Source: Smithella sp963812045
Lineage (GTDB): Bacteria > Desulfobacterota > Syntrophia > Syntrophales > Smithellaceae
Reading direction: 5' to 3'
Length of the DNA stretch: 64,000 bases
Assembly: GCA_963812045.1 (NCBI GenBank)
Contig: CAWETF010000005.1
Span: 682,001-746,000, forward strand
Below are positions 27,303 to 34,888 of this stretch, piece after piece (within the stretch, counting starts at the first letter, position 1; every line of letters begins with the position of its first letter). The notes under the pieces are model-generated. The model was not told the origin of the DNA. It made no database searches and worked only from the letters and a program-made list of their open reading frames with translations. A program made the position numbers and the translations under genes.

Positions 27303-28181
27303 TTATCGCAAGTTAAATAATCTTGGGAAAAGTTCGCTGCGGTTGCTAATACGCATTATATGAAAGATGTCTTTCATGTGGCCTTTTACGGTATACTCAG
27401 AAATGTGAAGTTTTTTTGCAATTTCACTGTTGGAATTTCCATTTAAGGCTGAAATAGCAACTTCTTGCTGTCTGGGAGTTAAATCAAATCTCTCCATTGT
27501 CTGTTTGAGGTGCATGGAATCCGGCAATGAGAAAATTATAATTTGCTGCATACCAGGTTTATCAAAGTTTCCCATTTTTCTGACATGATAAGATTTTGAA
27601 TTAAGCCTTAATAATATTGATTCATGTCCTTCGAGTTTTTTAAGCAATTTATTTAGAGGGCATTTTTTAAAAATATTTTTTGCTTTTCCATTAGCATAAA
27701 ATAAAGAAGCATGTCTTGTACCATAATCATTTATTAAAATAATGCCATCTCCGTCAATGGAATTAAATATTTTAAGAATATCATCTTGCCTATTTTTTAA
27801 TATCATAGCAGATTTGGAAATATCAGTATAAATGCATAGCAACAAGAGTTTCTGATTAATATTGATTATTTTAAAATTAACTAATGTGTGCCGGATTTCA
27901 TTATCTTTGGTCTTAAATCTCAGGAAAATGCTTTCAGCATTGCCCTGTTCTTTTATTTGATATAAAATATTATGAAATTTTTTATGTCTTATGTGACCTA
28001 ATTCAGCCCCTGTCTTTCCGATTACTTCCTGCCGAGTATGTCCAAAATATTTTAAGTAGGATTTACTTACTTCTATTAAGGTGCCATCCTCCGGATTAGC
28101 TATGGACATGGGATTTGGTGATTCCCAGAAGAATTCATTGATGTTGGATTTTAAATGAATTTTGCACGAATTATGTTTCAT
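27303..28181 (-). CDS. PAS domain LuxR-type transcription regulator
   Basis: A 292-residue one-component regulator. Residues about 15-125 form a PAS domain (ANPEDGTLIEVSKSYLKYFG, then IGKTGAELG), and a second, weaker sensor-like stretch follows to about 215. The C-terminal 65 residues are a LuxR/FixJ helix-turn-helix with LTPRQQEVAISALNG and EIAKKLHISEYTVKGHM. PAS domains sense redox, small ligands or light; no cofactor residue stands out. It diverges from the first SpoIIAA-like gene with a perfect palindrome between them, a likely autoregulatory operator. Confidence 0.87.
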   Translation of the reverse strand: MKHNSCKIHLKSNINEFFWESPNPMSIANPEDGTLIEVSKSYLKYFGHTRQEVIGKTGAELGHIRHKKFHNILYQIKEQGNAESIFLRFKTKDNEIRHTLVNFKIININQKLLLLCIYTDISKSAMILKNRQDDILKIFNSIDGDGIILINDYGTRHASLFYANGKAKNIFKKCPLNKLLKKLEGHESILLRLNSKSYHVRKMGNFDKPGMQQIIIFSLPDSMHLKQTMERFDLTPRQQEVAISALNGNSNSEIAKKLHISEYTVKGHMKDIFHIMRISNRSELFPRLFNLR

Positions 28182-28256
28182 AGTTGTTTATCTTAACAAG
28201 CAACTGAAATAAATTTTATTATTGATAATTATACTTAATTATAGTAATTAAACAAT

Positions 28257-28272
28257 CCCCTCTATAGAGGGG
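28257..28272. promoter_or_regulatory. 16-bp palindrome, candidate operator of the PAS-LuxR regulator
   Basis: CCCCTCTATAGAGGGG, perfect, flanked by AAT and GTT. It lies 56 bases before the SpoIIAA-like ATG and 75 bases before the PAS-LuxR start. A related palindrome precedes the alpha/beta hydrolase gene at 31040. Confidence 0.5.
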
Positions 28273-28328
28273 GTTATTCAATTGATTCCAAGTATTTTGT
28301 TGTTACCTCTATACAAAGGAGTACATAA

Positions 28329-28703
28329 ATGGAAAAGAATTCAGACTATCAAATCTCATCCTCTGTAAATGACGGAATTCTTGAAATTATCATGACAGGT
28401 AAATCAACAAATGCTGAACATGATAAAATATTAAAAGAAGTGATAGCTCTTATAGATGCATCAAGTGCAAAGAATATGTTAGTGGATATCCGCAACCTTA
28501 TGGGTCGTTTAAGTATTACAGAAACCTATGAGCGTGTAAGAAATTATCCTTCCCACATATATAGTACTCACATCGCTCTGGTGGACATTCCGGAAAATTC
28601 AGACTACCAATCGTTTCATGAAACTACAGCAATCAATGCTGGTATGAAATTGAAAATTTTTACCGATATTGATGCTGCGAAGGCTTGGCTTAAAAGCAAG
28701 TAA
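28329..28703 (+). CDS. SpoIIAA/STAS-like small protein
   Basis: A 124-residue soluble protein. Alternating strands and helices, and NMLVDIRNLMGRLSITETYER then KIFTDIDAAKAWL, fit the SpoIIAA-like (STAS-fold) family also seen at 33327. Members are thought to bind lipids or other hydrophobic ligands; no phospho-serine switch is evident. AAAGGAG precedes the ATG. Divergent from the PAS-LuxR gene and probably controlled by it. Confidence 0.72.
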   Translation: MEKNSDYQISSSVNDGILEIIMTGKSTNAEHDKILKEVIALIDASSAKNMLVDIRNLMGRLSITETYERVRNYPSHIYSTHIALVDIPENSDYQSFHETTAINAGMKLKIFTDIDAAKAWLKSK

Positions 28704-28759
28704 GGCAGTTTTAAATTACTATTTGTTACCGTTGTACCTTGCAACTAGTGATTCTCAAT

Positions 28760-30149
28760 TGAGATATTGTCAAGAGTTGTGTATGAAGAATTAGGCGGCG
28801 ATCCGTTTTTCTTCAATACCGTTGACGAATTTCACTCCTTTCACAACATCAGCCAAGCGCTCCGGACGATGTAATCGAATCCATCTTTTCTGAGCACATT
28901 GACATAATTTGAATGCCATTGAGATGACTGTGCTTGCAGAAAAACAGCCTCTCACTTTATTTGTTCGTAATCGAACCGTCGCAAAGGTCGATTCAATCGG
29001 ATTCGTGGTTCGAATGTGACGCCAGTGTTCAGCGGGGAAATCATAAAAGGTAAACAAAGCATCCCGATCCTTTTCCAGGCACTGGGCCGCTTTGGGATAT
29101 TTTGCTTCATACGTATTCACAAAATCATTAAAATGACGTGCGGCTTCATCTTTGTTGGCTGCCTGCCAAATCTGATGCAATTTTGATTTCGCATTGGATT
29201 GAAGGCTCTTTGGCAAATTGTTCAGAACATTAGCAGTCTTGTGTACCCAGCATCTTTGCCAACGGGTACCATCGTAGACTTTGCTCAACGCTTTCCAGAA
29301 ACCCAAGGCGCCGTCACCAATCGCCAGTTGTGGTGCGGTAGTCAGGCCTCTGGATTTCAGGTCTAGTAAAAGTTGTTTCCATGACATTTCGCTTTCACGG
29401 AAACCGCCCTCTATCGCCACCAGTTCCTTTACACCATCAGCAGTGGCACCCATAATGACCAAAAGGCACTGTTTATCATCCATGCGAACGTTGCAGTAAA
29501 TACCATCGGCCCAGAAATAGACATAACGTTTCTCTGAAAGATTACGCTTTTGCCATTGCTGAAACTCCTGCTGCCAAACCGTTTTGAGCCGACTGATCGT
29601 GGGGGCAGACAAACCCGGAGCATCTTTACCGACCAATGCTGCCAAGGCATCGCTAAAATCCCCGGTGGAAACACCTTTCAAATACAGCCACGGAATCAAT
29701 TGTTCCATGCTTCTGGTCTTCCGCAGGTAAGGCGGCAATATGGCTGAACGGAAGGATACCCTTTCCGATTCCTGCAAAGACCGATCCCTTGTCCGAGGAA
29801 CTTCCACAGGCACCGGTCCGATCCCCGTTTGAATCTGACGTTCGGGCAAATAACCATTGCGCACGATCCTCTGAAGACCAGTCTCGTCTCTTAAATCTTT
29901 ATATTGGTTTAAGAATATTTCAATCTCGGCTTCCAGGGCATGGGCTAGCAAGTCTCTTGCTCCTTGACGTAAAATGTCTGAAATAGGGTCATCAACAAAT
30001 CTCTCTGGTTTTTTTATCGCTACTACGTTATCTTTATTCATGGTGTGTGTATCCTTTCCTTTTGTTTTTTGGCCGGCTGACTGTCGCGAAACAACCAACC
30101 GGTGGATACACCACCTATCTTCCTAAACACAACTTTTGTTTATATCTCA
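28760..30149. mobile_element. IS256-family insertion sequence, complete
   Basis: A 1,390-bp element bounded by imperfect inverted repeats of about 25-38 bases. The left end starts TGAGATATTGTCAAGAGTTG; the right end, read inward, starts TGAGATATAAACAAAAGTTG. Both continue with TGT and share further matches. It is flanked by an 8-bp direct repeat TTCTCAAT at 28752-28759 and 30150-30157 (10 bp if the ends are placed one base inward). The intact transposase and exact target duplication suggest a recent insertion, into a copy of the dispersed repeat. Confidence 0.88.
28791..30041 (-). CDS. IS256-family (mutator-type) transposase
   Basis: A 416-residue DDE transposase. I chose the ATG at 30041 (MNKDNVVAIKKPERF), with AGGAAAGGA upstream; a longer in-frame start at 30098 lacks a Shine-Dalgarno. 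VEVPRTRDRS, YFWADGIYCNVR, the AIGDGALGFWKAL block and the C-terminal TTNPIESTFATVRLRT are the family signatures, covering the catalytic Asp, Asp and Glu. The reading frame is full length and uninterrupted, so the element may be active. Confidence 0.95.
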   Translation of the reverse strand: MNKDNVVAIKKPERFVDDPISDILRQGARDLLAHALEAEIEIFLNQYKDLRDETGLQRIVRNGYLPERQIQTGIGPVPVEVPRTRDRSLQESERVSFRSAILPPYLRKTRSMEQLIPWLYLKGVSTGDFSDALAALVGKDAPGLSAPTISRLKTVWQQEFQQWQKRNLSEKRYVYFWADGIYCNVRMDDKQCLLVIMGATADGVKELVAIEGGFRESEMSWKQLLLDLKSRGLTTAPQLAIGDGALGFWKALSKVYDGTRWQRCWVHKTANVLNNLPKSLQSNAKSKLHQIWQAANKDEAARHFNDFVNTYEAKYPKAAQCLEKDRDALFTFYDFPAEHWRHIRTTNPIESTFATVRLRTNKVRGCFSASTVISMAFKLCQCAQKRWIRLHRPERLADVVKGVKFVNGIEEKRIAA

Positions 30150-30150
30150 T

Positions 30151-30192
30151 TCTCAATTCAAATGACTGTCAAATACTGTGGAATTGTAGATA
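30151..30192 (+). repeat. dispersed intergenic repeat, right part split by the insertion sequence
   Basis: TCTCAATTCAAATGACTG, then TACTG and GTAGATA, matches CTCAATTCAGATGACTG..TACTG..GTAGATA at 32700-32738. The left part of this copy lies at about 28735-28759, beyond the insertion sequence. Confidence 0.5.
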
Positions 30193-30268
30193 CCGTTTCT
30201 TCCTTCCTCAAATTTTCACTCTTAATATTCATAACCTTTCAAGTAGTTATTAATAAAAATTCATAATA

Positions 30269-30297
30269 TTGACTTTTTACCATATAGGGTTTAAAAT
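30269..30297 (+). promoter_or_regulatory. sigma70-type promoter of the universal stress protein gene
   Basis: TTGACT, 17 bases, TAAAAT: five of six consensus matches in each box with ideal spacing, 54 bases before the ATG at 30352. A strong GGGGG-type Shine-Dalgarno follows. Confidence 0.6.
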
Positions 30298-30351
30298 ACA
30301 TCATAATTTAAAATTTAATATCACAAAAAAAACAAGAAAGGGGGTAATGTT

Positions 30352-30801
30352 ATGTTTGCGCCAAAGAATATTCTTGTGCCGACAGATTTTTCAAAATATT
30401 CAGATGAGGCCATAAAAAAGGCCGTTGATATTGCAACGCAGCATAATAGCAATATCTATCTTCTGCATGTTATCGATAAGCAGATTCAGCAGTGTGCAGT
30501 TGATTACTGTCTCGATTATGCAGTAGTCAAACAACTTGAGAAAGACAGCATCAAGGAGTCCAAGGACAAGCTAAAAAAAGAAGCCGAGAGTATTATCAAG
30601 ACTAAGAAGATAAAAGTTATTTTTGATGTCAAGAATGGTGTTCCCTCTGAGGTAATATTGAGTGAACAAAAAGCGAAGAAGATTAATTTAATTGTTATTG
30701 CATCTCATGGAAAGACAGGTCTTCTGAAACATCTTATGGGCAGCGTCGCAGATAAAGTAGTGCAAGGATCAAAATGCCCTGTCATGGTTGTTAAACCTTA
30801 A
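30352..30801 (+). CDS. universal stress protein UspA family
   Basis: A 149-residue Usp-fold protein. It begins ILVPTDFSKYSDEAIKKAV and ends with the ATP-binding motif G-x2-G-x9-GS in SHGKTGLLKHLMGS, so it is the nucleotide-binding subtype. GAAAGGGGG lies before the ATG. Cytoplasmic, with a general stress role inferred from the family. It has its own good promoter and is followed by a hairpin. Confidence 0.93.
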   Translation: MFAPKNILVPTDFSKYSDEAIKKAVDIATQHNSNIYLLHVIDKQIQQCAVDYCLDYAVVKQLEKDSIKESKDKLKKEAESIIKTKKIKVIFDVKNGVPSEVILSEQKAKKINLIVIASHGKTGLLKHLMGSVADKVVQGSKCPVMVVKP

Positions 30802-30859
30802 TGTAAAATGTTGCTGGTAACATGGAACAAATATCAGCATTAATTAATATTAACTCATC

Positions 30860-30887
30860 AGCCGTCTCACTTCTTCAAGAGGCGGCT
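30860..30887 (+). terminator. hairpin after uspA-type gene
   Basis: AGCCGTCTC and GAGGCGGCT can form a 9-bp stem with one G-U pair and a loop of about nine bases, 60 bases after the stop. No long T run follows, so it may be a weak terminator or an RNA-end stabiliser. Confidence 0.4.
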
Positions 30888-30968
30888 TATGAATTTAAAC
30901 CGATCTCCTATCTTTCAGCGGTTCTTTGTGACATCTTAGCTGCACCTTTCAATTAGAAATCCTCAAAT

Positions 30969-31000
30969 CTTCAGTCTTGATATTTATTCAACCTTTCAAT
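30969..31000 (+). repeat. dispersed intergenic repeat, copy 3
   Basis: CTTCAGTCTTGATATTTATT then CAACCTTTCAAT, closest to the copy at 26572. It is preceded by CTTTCAATTAGAAATCCTC, which links it to the related copies at 32052 and 32684. Confidence 0.55.
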
Positions 31001-31039
31001 TGGCAAGACTTAAAAAAGGTCAATAGAAATATTTATGAA

Positions 31040-31059
31040 AATCCCTCTTTCGAGGGATT
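31040..31059. promoter_or_regulatory. palindrome upstream of the hydrolase gene, candidate operator
   Basis: AATCCCTC, 4 bases, GAGGGATT: perfect 8-bp arms, 65 bases before the ATG at 31125. It resembles AATCCCCTC..GAGGGGGTT at 28254-28274 next to the PAS-LuxR gene in arms, spacing and distance to the start codon. Confidence 0.45.
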
Positions 31060-31124
31060 GAATATTTTTCTATTAGAAGCTAAGTATATATGTCAGTAAA
31101 TTAAGAAAAGAAAGAGGGTTAATA

Positions 31125-32024
31125 ATGCCAAATATAACTGCCAATGGTATTCAAATTGAGTACGAAACATTTGGAAGCCCCGCGGACCGCCCATTGCTTT
31201 TAATCATGGGAATATGGCTACAGATGATTATTTGGGATGAAAGGTTCTGTCAGGACCTCGCTTCGCGTGGTCATTATGTAATCAGATATGACAATCGTGA
31301 TGTCGGACTATCCTCAAAATTTGATAAGGGAGGCACAACGGACGTCATCGGTATAATGGAGAAAATTCTCAGTGGTGACAAAAGTCATGTGCCTTACACT
31401 ATAGAGGATATGGCTGATGACGGAGCAGGACTTTTAGACGCTTTGGGAATTCCGTGCGCTCACATTTGCGGCATGTCGATGGGAGGAATGATTGGCCAGA
31501 CGATGGCCCTTCGGCATCCTTCTCATGTCCTGAGTTTGACCTCCATTTTCTCCACCACGGGTAATCCGAAACTTCCGCTACCGGAACCTGACGTATTGTC
31601 GGCCTTTTTCGCGCCGTTTCCTGCTCAGCGGTCGGCCTATATTGGGAGTGCAGTCGAAAGGTTTAAAATGATTGCTGGAAGCCGCTTCCCTTTTGATGAG
31701 GAATGGTGTCGCGGGAAAATAGCCGCAAGTTACGACCGTTGCTTTTACCGGCAGGGTAATGGACGTCATTTTCTCGCCATCCTTGCGCAAAACAATCGAA
31801 AAGATGCCCTTGCTTCCATAGGGGTACCTACACTGGTTATTCATGGAACAGAGGATCCTCTGTTTTCTGTAGAAGCAGGTGAAGAAACCGCAGACTCAAT
31901 ACCAGGAGCTCAATTGTTATTGCTCAAGGGAGTAGGACATGACGTTGTTACACACGGTGGAGCATGGCCGCAGATTGTTGAGGCAATTACAGCCCATACG
32001 CTGAAAGCTACCGATAATAAATAA
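31125..32024 (+). CDS. alpha/beta-fold hydrolase
   Basis: A 299-residue cytoplasmic hydrolase. The nucleophile elbow is GMSMGG, with the serine after HIC. The oxyanion region is LLIMGIWLQM, VIRYDNRDVGLSSKFD is the usual loop after strand 4, HGTEDPLFSVE holds the acid, and the final GVGHDVV holds the catalytic histidine. Esterase or lactonase activity is possible, but the substrate is unknown. AAAGAGGG precedes the ATG. The upstream palindrome suggests control by the PAS-LuxR protein. Confidence 0.9.
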   Translation: MPNITANGIQIEYETFGSPADRPLLLIMGIWLQMIIWDERFCQDLASRGHYVIRYDNRDVGLSSKFDKGGTTDVIGIMEKILSGDKSHVPYTIEDMADDGAGLLDALGIPCAHICGMSMGGMIGQTMALRHPSHVLSLTSIFSTTGNPKLPLPEPDVLSAFFAPFPAQRSAYIGSAVERFKMIAGSRFPFDEEWCRGKIAASYDRCFYRQGNGRHFLAILAQNNRKDALASIGVPTLVIHGTEDPLFSVEAGEETADSIPGAQLLLLKGVGHDVVTHGGAWPQIVEAITAHTLKATDNK

Positions 32025-32051
32025 TTCAGAAAAATAAATGACATTTTAATT

Positions 32052-32110
32052 GTATCTTTCAATTCGTTAATGTTCAATTTAGACGACTGGCATATGTCGA
32101 GGATTTGTAG
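32052..32110 (+). repeat. dispersed intergenic repeat, copy 4 (diverged)
   Basis: TATCTTTCAATTCGTTAATG then TTCAATTTAGACGACTGG. It shares the CTTTCAAT...TCAATT-AGA-GACTG order with the copy at 32684 and again lies just after a gene end. Confidence 0.4.
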
Positions 32111-32281
32111 GTGCACTTTTCTTCCTGAACTCTTCATTTTTCAAATTAAGATTATTATGCTATGTTACAAGCAATAATCGTTAAACAATCCTTTTTCATT
32201 AAAAATGTTAAATTGTAATTTTGTAGTTTTAGTTTAGTATACAAGATACATATAAACAGTATCGAACCCGAAGGAGGAACT

Positions 32282-32683
32282 ATGGATTGCCAAACAATGC
32301 AGTGGATCGTCAATAAGGAGGTGATGCCTCTATACATCGAGACTGCAAAGACATTCGCAAGCCTTAGCTCTGGTGCTTTAGCCCTAACAATCGTCTTCTA
32401 CGAGAAGATTGTTGGAGTGAAGCCCGGACGGCGAGTGAATCAAGCTATGGTCACATCATGGTTCCTTTATCTCTTGACCATTGCCACTAGTGCCCTCTAT
32501 CAGTATCTTGCCGTTCGCTTTCTAGATTCGGTCTCATGCGCTCCCGCAGTAATTATTGAGTATTTTAAGCCACTCATTTCTAGTCCAGGTATCGTGTATG
32601 GCGCAATGCTGTTCTTCTTCTTCGCAGCCTCTACACTACTTCTGATTGCCGCTTGGCGACAACTACCCACACGAAGTGGTTAA
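32282..32683 (+). CDS. small integral membrane protein of unknown function
   Basis: I do not recognise the family. The 133 residues show three hydrophobic segments (about 24-40, 57-78 and 103-127), with a basic loop VKPGRRVNQ between the first two. GGAGGA lies six bases before the ATG at 32282. A second ATG at 32322 with its own GGAGG would remove 14 residues. Codon use is less AT-rich than in the surrounding intergenic DNA, which supports a real gene. No operon partner. Confidence 0.65.
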   Translation: MDCQTMQWIVNKEVMPLYIETAKTFASLSSGALALTIVFYEKIVGVKPGRRVNQAMVTSWFLYLLTIATSALYQYLAVRFLDSVSCAPAVIIEYFKPLISSPGIVYGAMLFFFFAASTLLLIAAWRQLPTRSG

Positions 32684-32740
32684 ACTTTCAAATGGTAATC
32701 CTCAATTCAGATGACTGCTCGCTACTGAACAGTAGATATA
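32684..32740 (+). repeat. dispersed intergenic repeat, copy 5
   Basis: ACTTTCAAATGGTAATCC then CTCAATTCAGATGACTG and GTAGATA. It directly abuts the stop of the small membrane protein gene and is the best match to the copy into which the insertion sequence jumped. Confidence 0.5.
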
Positions 32741-32803
32741 ACAGTTAATCAAGAGACGATCTGAGATAGTTATTATAGATATTTCACCAAAAAGACTTTT
32801 GCA

Positions 32804-32958
32804 CAAAAGCTTCTTGACGAACATCAGACATAATTTGTATCTTCACTTCCATGAACATCTTCTATAGATGTAAAAAGAAATAGCAAATGATTATTTTGTC
32901 GGATGGCTATCGCAATGCCCTTCCTGCCGTGCAGGGCTGTCAATTGTGTTGTGGTGAA
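32804..32958 (+). pseudogene. degenerate copy of the cysteine-rich zinc-ribbon gene
   Basis: Homology to the intact gene at 33822 extends from about 45 bases before its ATG (CTTGAC..) through the ATG at 32852 to about codon 35. The tenth codon is TAG, and later indels destroy the frame after CAATGCCCTTCCTGC. The remaining intergenic DNA to 33178 shows nothing I can assign. Confidence 0.65.
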
Positions 32959-33178
32959 GCGGCATCACCAGCGGTTGAACAATAGCCAAATTGTTAATCA
33001 TTTCCATCTATGGCTTTCCTCTGGAGTCCTTCCCGATTATTACGATGATTCGAATACTCTTCGATGCACCGGCCACAATGTTCAACGCCGTTGAATAATA
33101 CCAACCCGTGCATTTTCACCCTTTTTAGATTAATCCGTTCATTCAAAATTTCAAGTGGCAATGATTATCTTAAATTAA

Positions 33179-33207
33179 TTGACATATAAAAGGAACTTCA
33201 CTATATT
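33179..33207 (+). promoter_or_regulatory. sigma70-type promoter of the second SpoIIAA-like gene
   Basis: TTGACA, 17 bases, TATATT: a perfect -35 and five of six in the -10. It lies 120 bases before the ATG at 33327, giving an unusually long leader. Confidence 0.6.
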
Positions 33208-33326
33208 TACTACGCAGAAAGAATTCATTGTCTTATTAAACAAAGACTCCTGATAGGCGCTGATAATTTTAAAGACTCATCCGGCAATTAAATGAAACCA
33301 GAATAAAACCATAGAGGAGACAGAAA

Positions 33327-33692
33327 ATGCCAGGAATAAGTTTTATAACTCATAAAGGAGTAAAGATACTATATGAGGATGCTTCACAAAGCAAAGTAGA
33401 TGAAATACTCGCTTTTATTGAAGGGGCCAAAGCCATTATCGCTACTCAGCCTAAAAATTCGGTGCTTGCTCTCGTAAATGTTAAAGATGCAAATTTCAAT
33501 ATAACTCTCACCGATACTCTGAAGAATTTCATGAAGGTAAATGCGCCATTCATCAAATGCGCTGCAGTTTATGGCGTGGATGGCATGAAGGAAATAATCT
33601 TTAAGGGCATTCTAAGCGTCACCGGCAGAAAAAACGTTTACCTTTGTAAAACTCTTGAAGAAGGAAAAGATTACCTGGCAAATCATAAATGA
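33327..33692 (+). CDS. SpoIIAA/STAS-like small protein, second copy
   Basis: A 121-residue soluble protein of the same general size and pattern as the one at 28329: central NSVLALVNVKDANFN, then a long helix and KNVYLCKTLEEGKDYL at the end. The two are distant paralogues rather than recent duplicates. GGAGAC precedes the ATG. No catalytic residues are recognised. A ligand-binding or regulatory role is only a family-level guess. Confidence 0.65.
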   Translation: MPGISFITHKGVKILYEDASQSKVDEILAFIEGAKAIIATQPKNSVLALVNVKDANFNITLTDTLKNFMKVNAPFIKCAAVYGVDGMKEIIFKGILSVTGRKNVYLCKTLEEGKDYLANHK

Positions 33693-33821
33693 TCTCTCTG
33701 CTGCGAGTATAGATGCCGTTAGCAATAAAGTGTTCAGCATATATTTTCAAATACTTACTAAATTTTAGATTTCTCAAAAGCTACTTGACAAGTACCCGAC
33801 GTAGCTTGTACTTTTACTTTT

Positions 33822-34103
33822 ATGAACATCTGCCATAAATGCAAAAAAGAAATAGCGGATGATTTTTTCGTCGGAAGGCAATCGCAATGCCCTTCCTGCG
33901 GGGCTGATTTGCATTGCTGTCTCAACTGCTTTTTTTATGACACGGGCGCTTATAACGACTGCCGCGAACCGCAAGCCGAAAGAGTGCTGGATAAAACCCG
34001 CTCCAACTTCTGTGATTTCTTCAGATACAAGCAATCAGCTAAAACTTCCAGCATGACAGATTCAACAGCTAAAGAAAAACTGGACTCTTTATTTAAGAAA
34101 TAA
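33822..34103 (+). CDS. cysteine-rich zinc-ribbon protein (intact copy)
   Basis: A 93-residue protein. The N-terminal half contains CHKCKKE, CPSCGADLHCCLNC and CREP, three paired-cysteine knuckles expected to bind one or two zinc ions. The C-terminal half is polar with SSMTDSTAKEKLDSLFKK. The family resembles short conserved proteins of deltaproteobacteria of unknown function. No strong Shine-Dalgarno is seen. Two broken copies lie upstream at 26418 and 32804, so this gene or its neighbourhood has been duplicated repeatedly. Confidence 0.75.
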   Translation: MNICHKCKKEIADDFFVGRQSQCPSCGADLHCCLNCFFYDTGAYNDCREPQAERVLDKTRSNFCDFFRYKQSAKTSSMTDSTAKEKLDSLFKK

Positions 34104-34159
34104 AAACGCTACAAATAGTTTTGTTATCAAATAATATCAATAATAATCAGGAGGGGATT

Positions 34160-34888
34160 ATGAAATTGCACCGTTTCACACCAGTACTGACGGCAATCCT
34201 GCTGCTTGGAATATCCGTATCAGGATTTGCCGCGGAAACGCAATCGACCGGCAACGTCCCGGCACAAAAAATTGTTCCATTCAAACCCGGATTAAAGACA
34301 AGCAGTTTGGCAGCGCTGCCGGATACTGCCCTTGTCGAACTTCCTAACGGCAACCGGGTGAGCGTAGGCACTATGCGTCATCTGGAAAAAGCAGCCCAAG
34401 TGATGCGTACGGCCAGGATTAACCGAACGCCGGCAACTCTCAAATATCTTCCGAATAAAAATAATGTGGTGATGCAAGTCAAGACTGCAAACGATCTCTC
34501 TGCAGCGCTTAAGCTTCCCGACAACGCAACGGTAAAACTTCCATCCGGAAGGGTGGCTACCGCAGGACAAATAAAGTTTGTCCAGCCGTTGATTGAAAAG
34601 CATCTTGGGCGGAAGATGATTTCCATTCAACAGCGGCCTGATCTTTCAGGACCTGCTATCAAAATTCCCGAAAATATGTCCAAATCAATGACGAAGGCGG
34701 AACAGCAAAAGTTCTGGGAAGACATTCTTCAAAAGCCGGACAGCACGGTGCTGGAATCGCCTCATGGCAAGCGCATCACCGTGGCCGAATTGAAAAAGGA
34801 AATGACGCAAAACAATAAATCAACATCTTCCAGAAAAACAAAACCAGGTACAGCACCTCAGTTTAATAAACAAGGAGGTGTAAGATGA
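34160..34888 (+). CDS. secreted protein with three internal repeats
   Basis: A 242-residue protein started at the ATG at 34160, which has AGGAGGGG nine bases upstream and a clear signal peptide (cleavage near GFAAE). The family is not recognised. A short motif recurs three times: LPDTALVELPNGNRVSVG, LPDNATVKLPSGRVATAG and KPDSTVLESPHGKRITVA, spaced about 70-90 residues apart. The stop overlaps the next start by four bases and contains the next gene's AGGAGGTG, so the two are translated together and probably act together outside the cytoplasm. Confidence 0.75.
   Translation: MKLHRFTPVLTAILLLGISVSGFAAETQSTGNVPAQKIVPFKPGLKTSSLAALPDTALVELPNGNRVSVGTMRHLEKAAQVMRTARINRTPATLKYLPNKNNVVMQVKTANDLSAALKLPDNATVKLPSGRVATAGQIKFVQPLIEKHLGRKMISIQQRPDLSGPAIKIPENMSKSMTKAEQQKFWEDILQKPDSTVLESPHGKRITVAELKKEMTQNNKSTSSRKTKPGTAPQFNKQGGVR

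Noticed and set aside
26572..32740. CRISPR array made of the CTTTCAAT-containing repeats
   Set aside because: Copies are diverged, irregularly spaced by hundreds to thousands of bases and interrupted by genes; no cas genes are present.
32903..33094. Small plus-strand open frame after the second zinc-ribbon remnant
   Set aside because: It overlaps the degenerate gene copy in another frame and has no ribosome-binding site or recognisable sequence.
26418..34103. Integron cassette array
   Set aside because: Small same-strand genes with recurrent spacer repeats recall one, but there is no integrase gene, the repeats lack clear attC core sites with paired arms, and two genes are on the opposite strand or have their own promoters.
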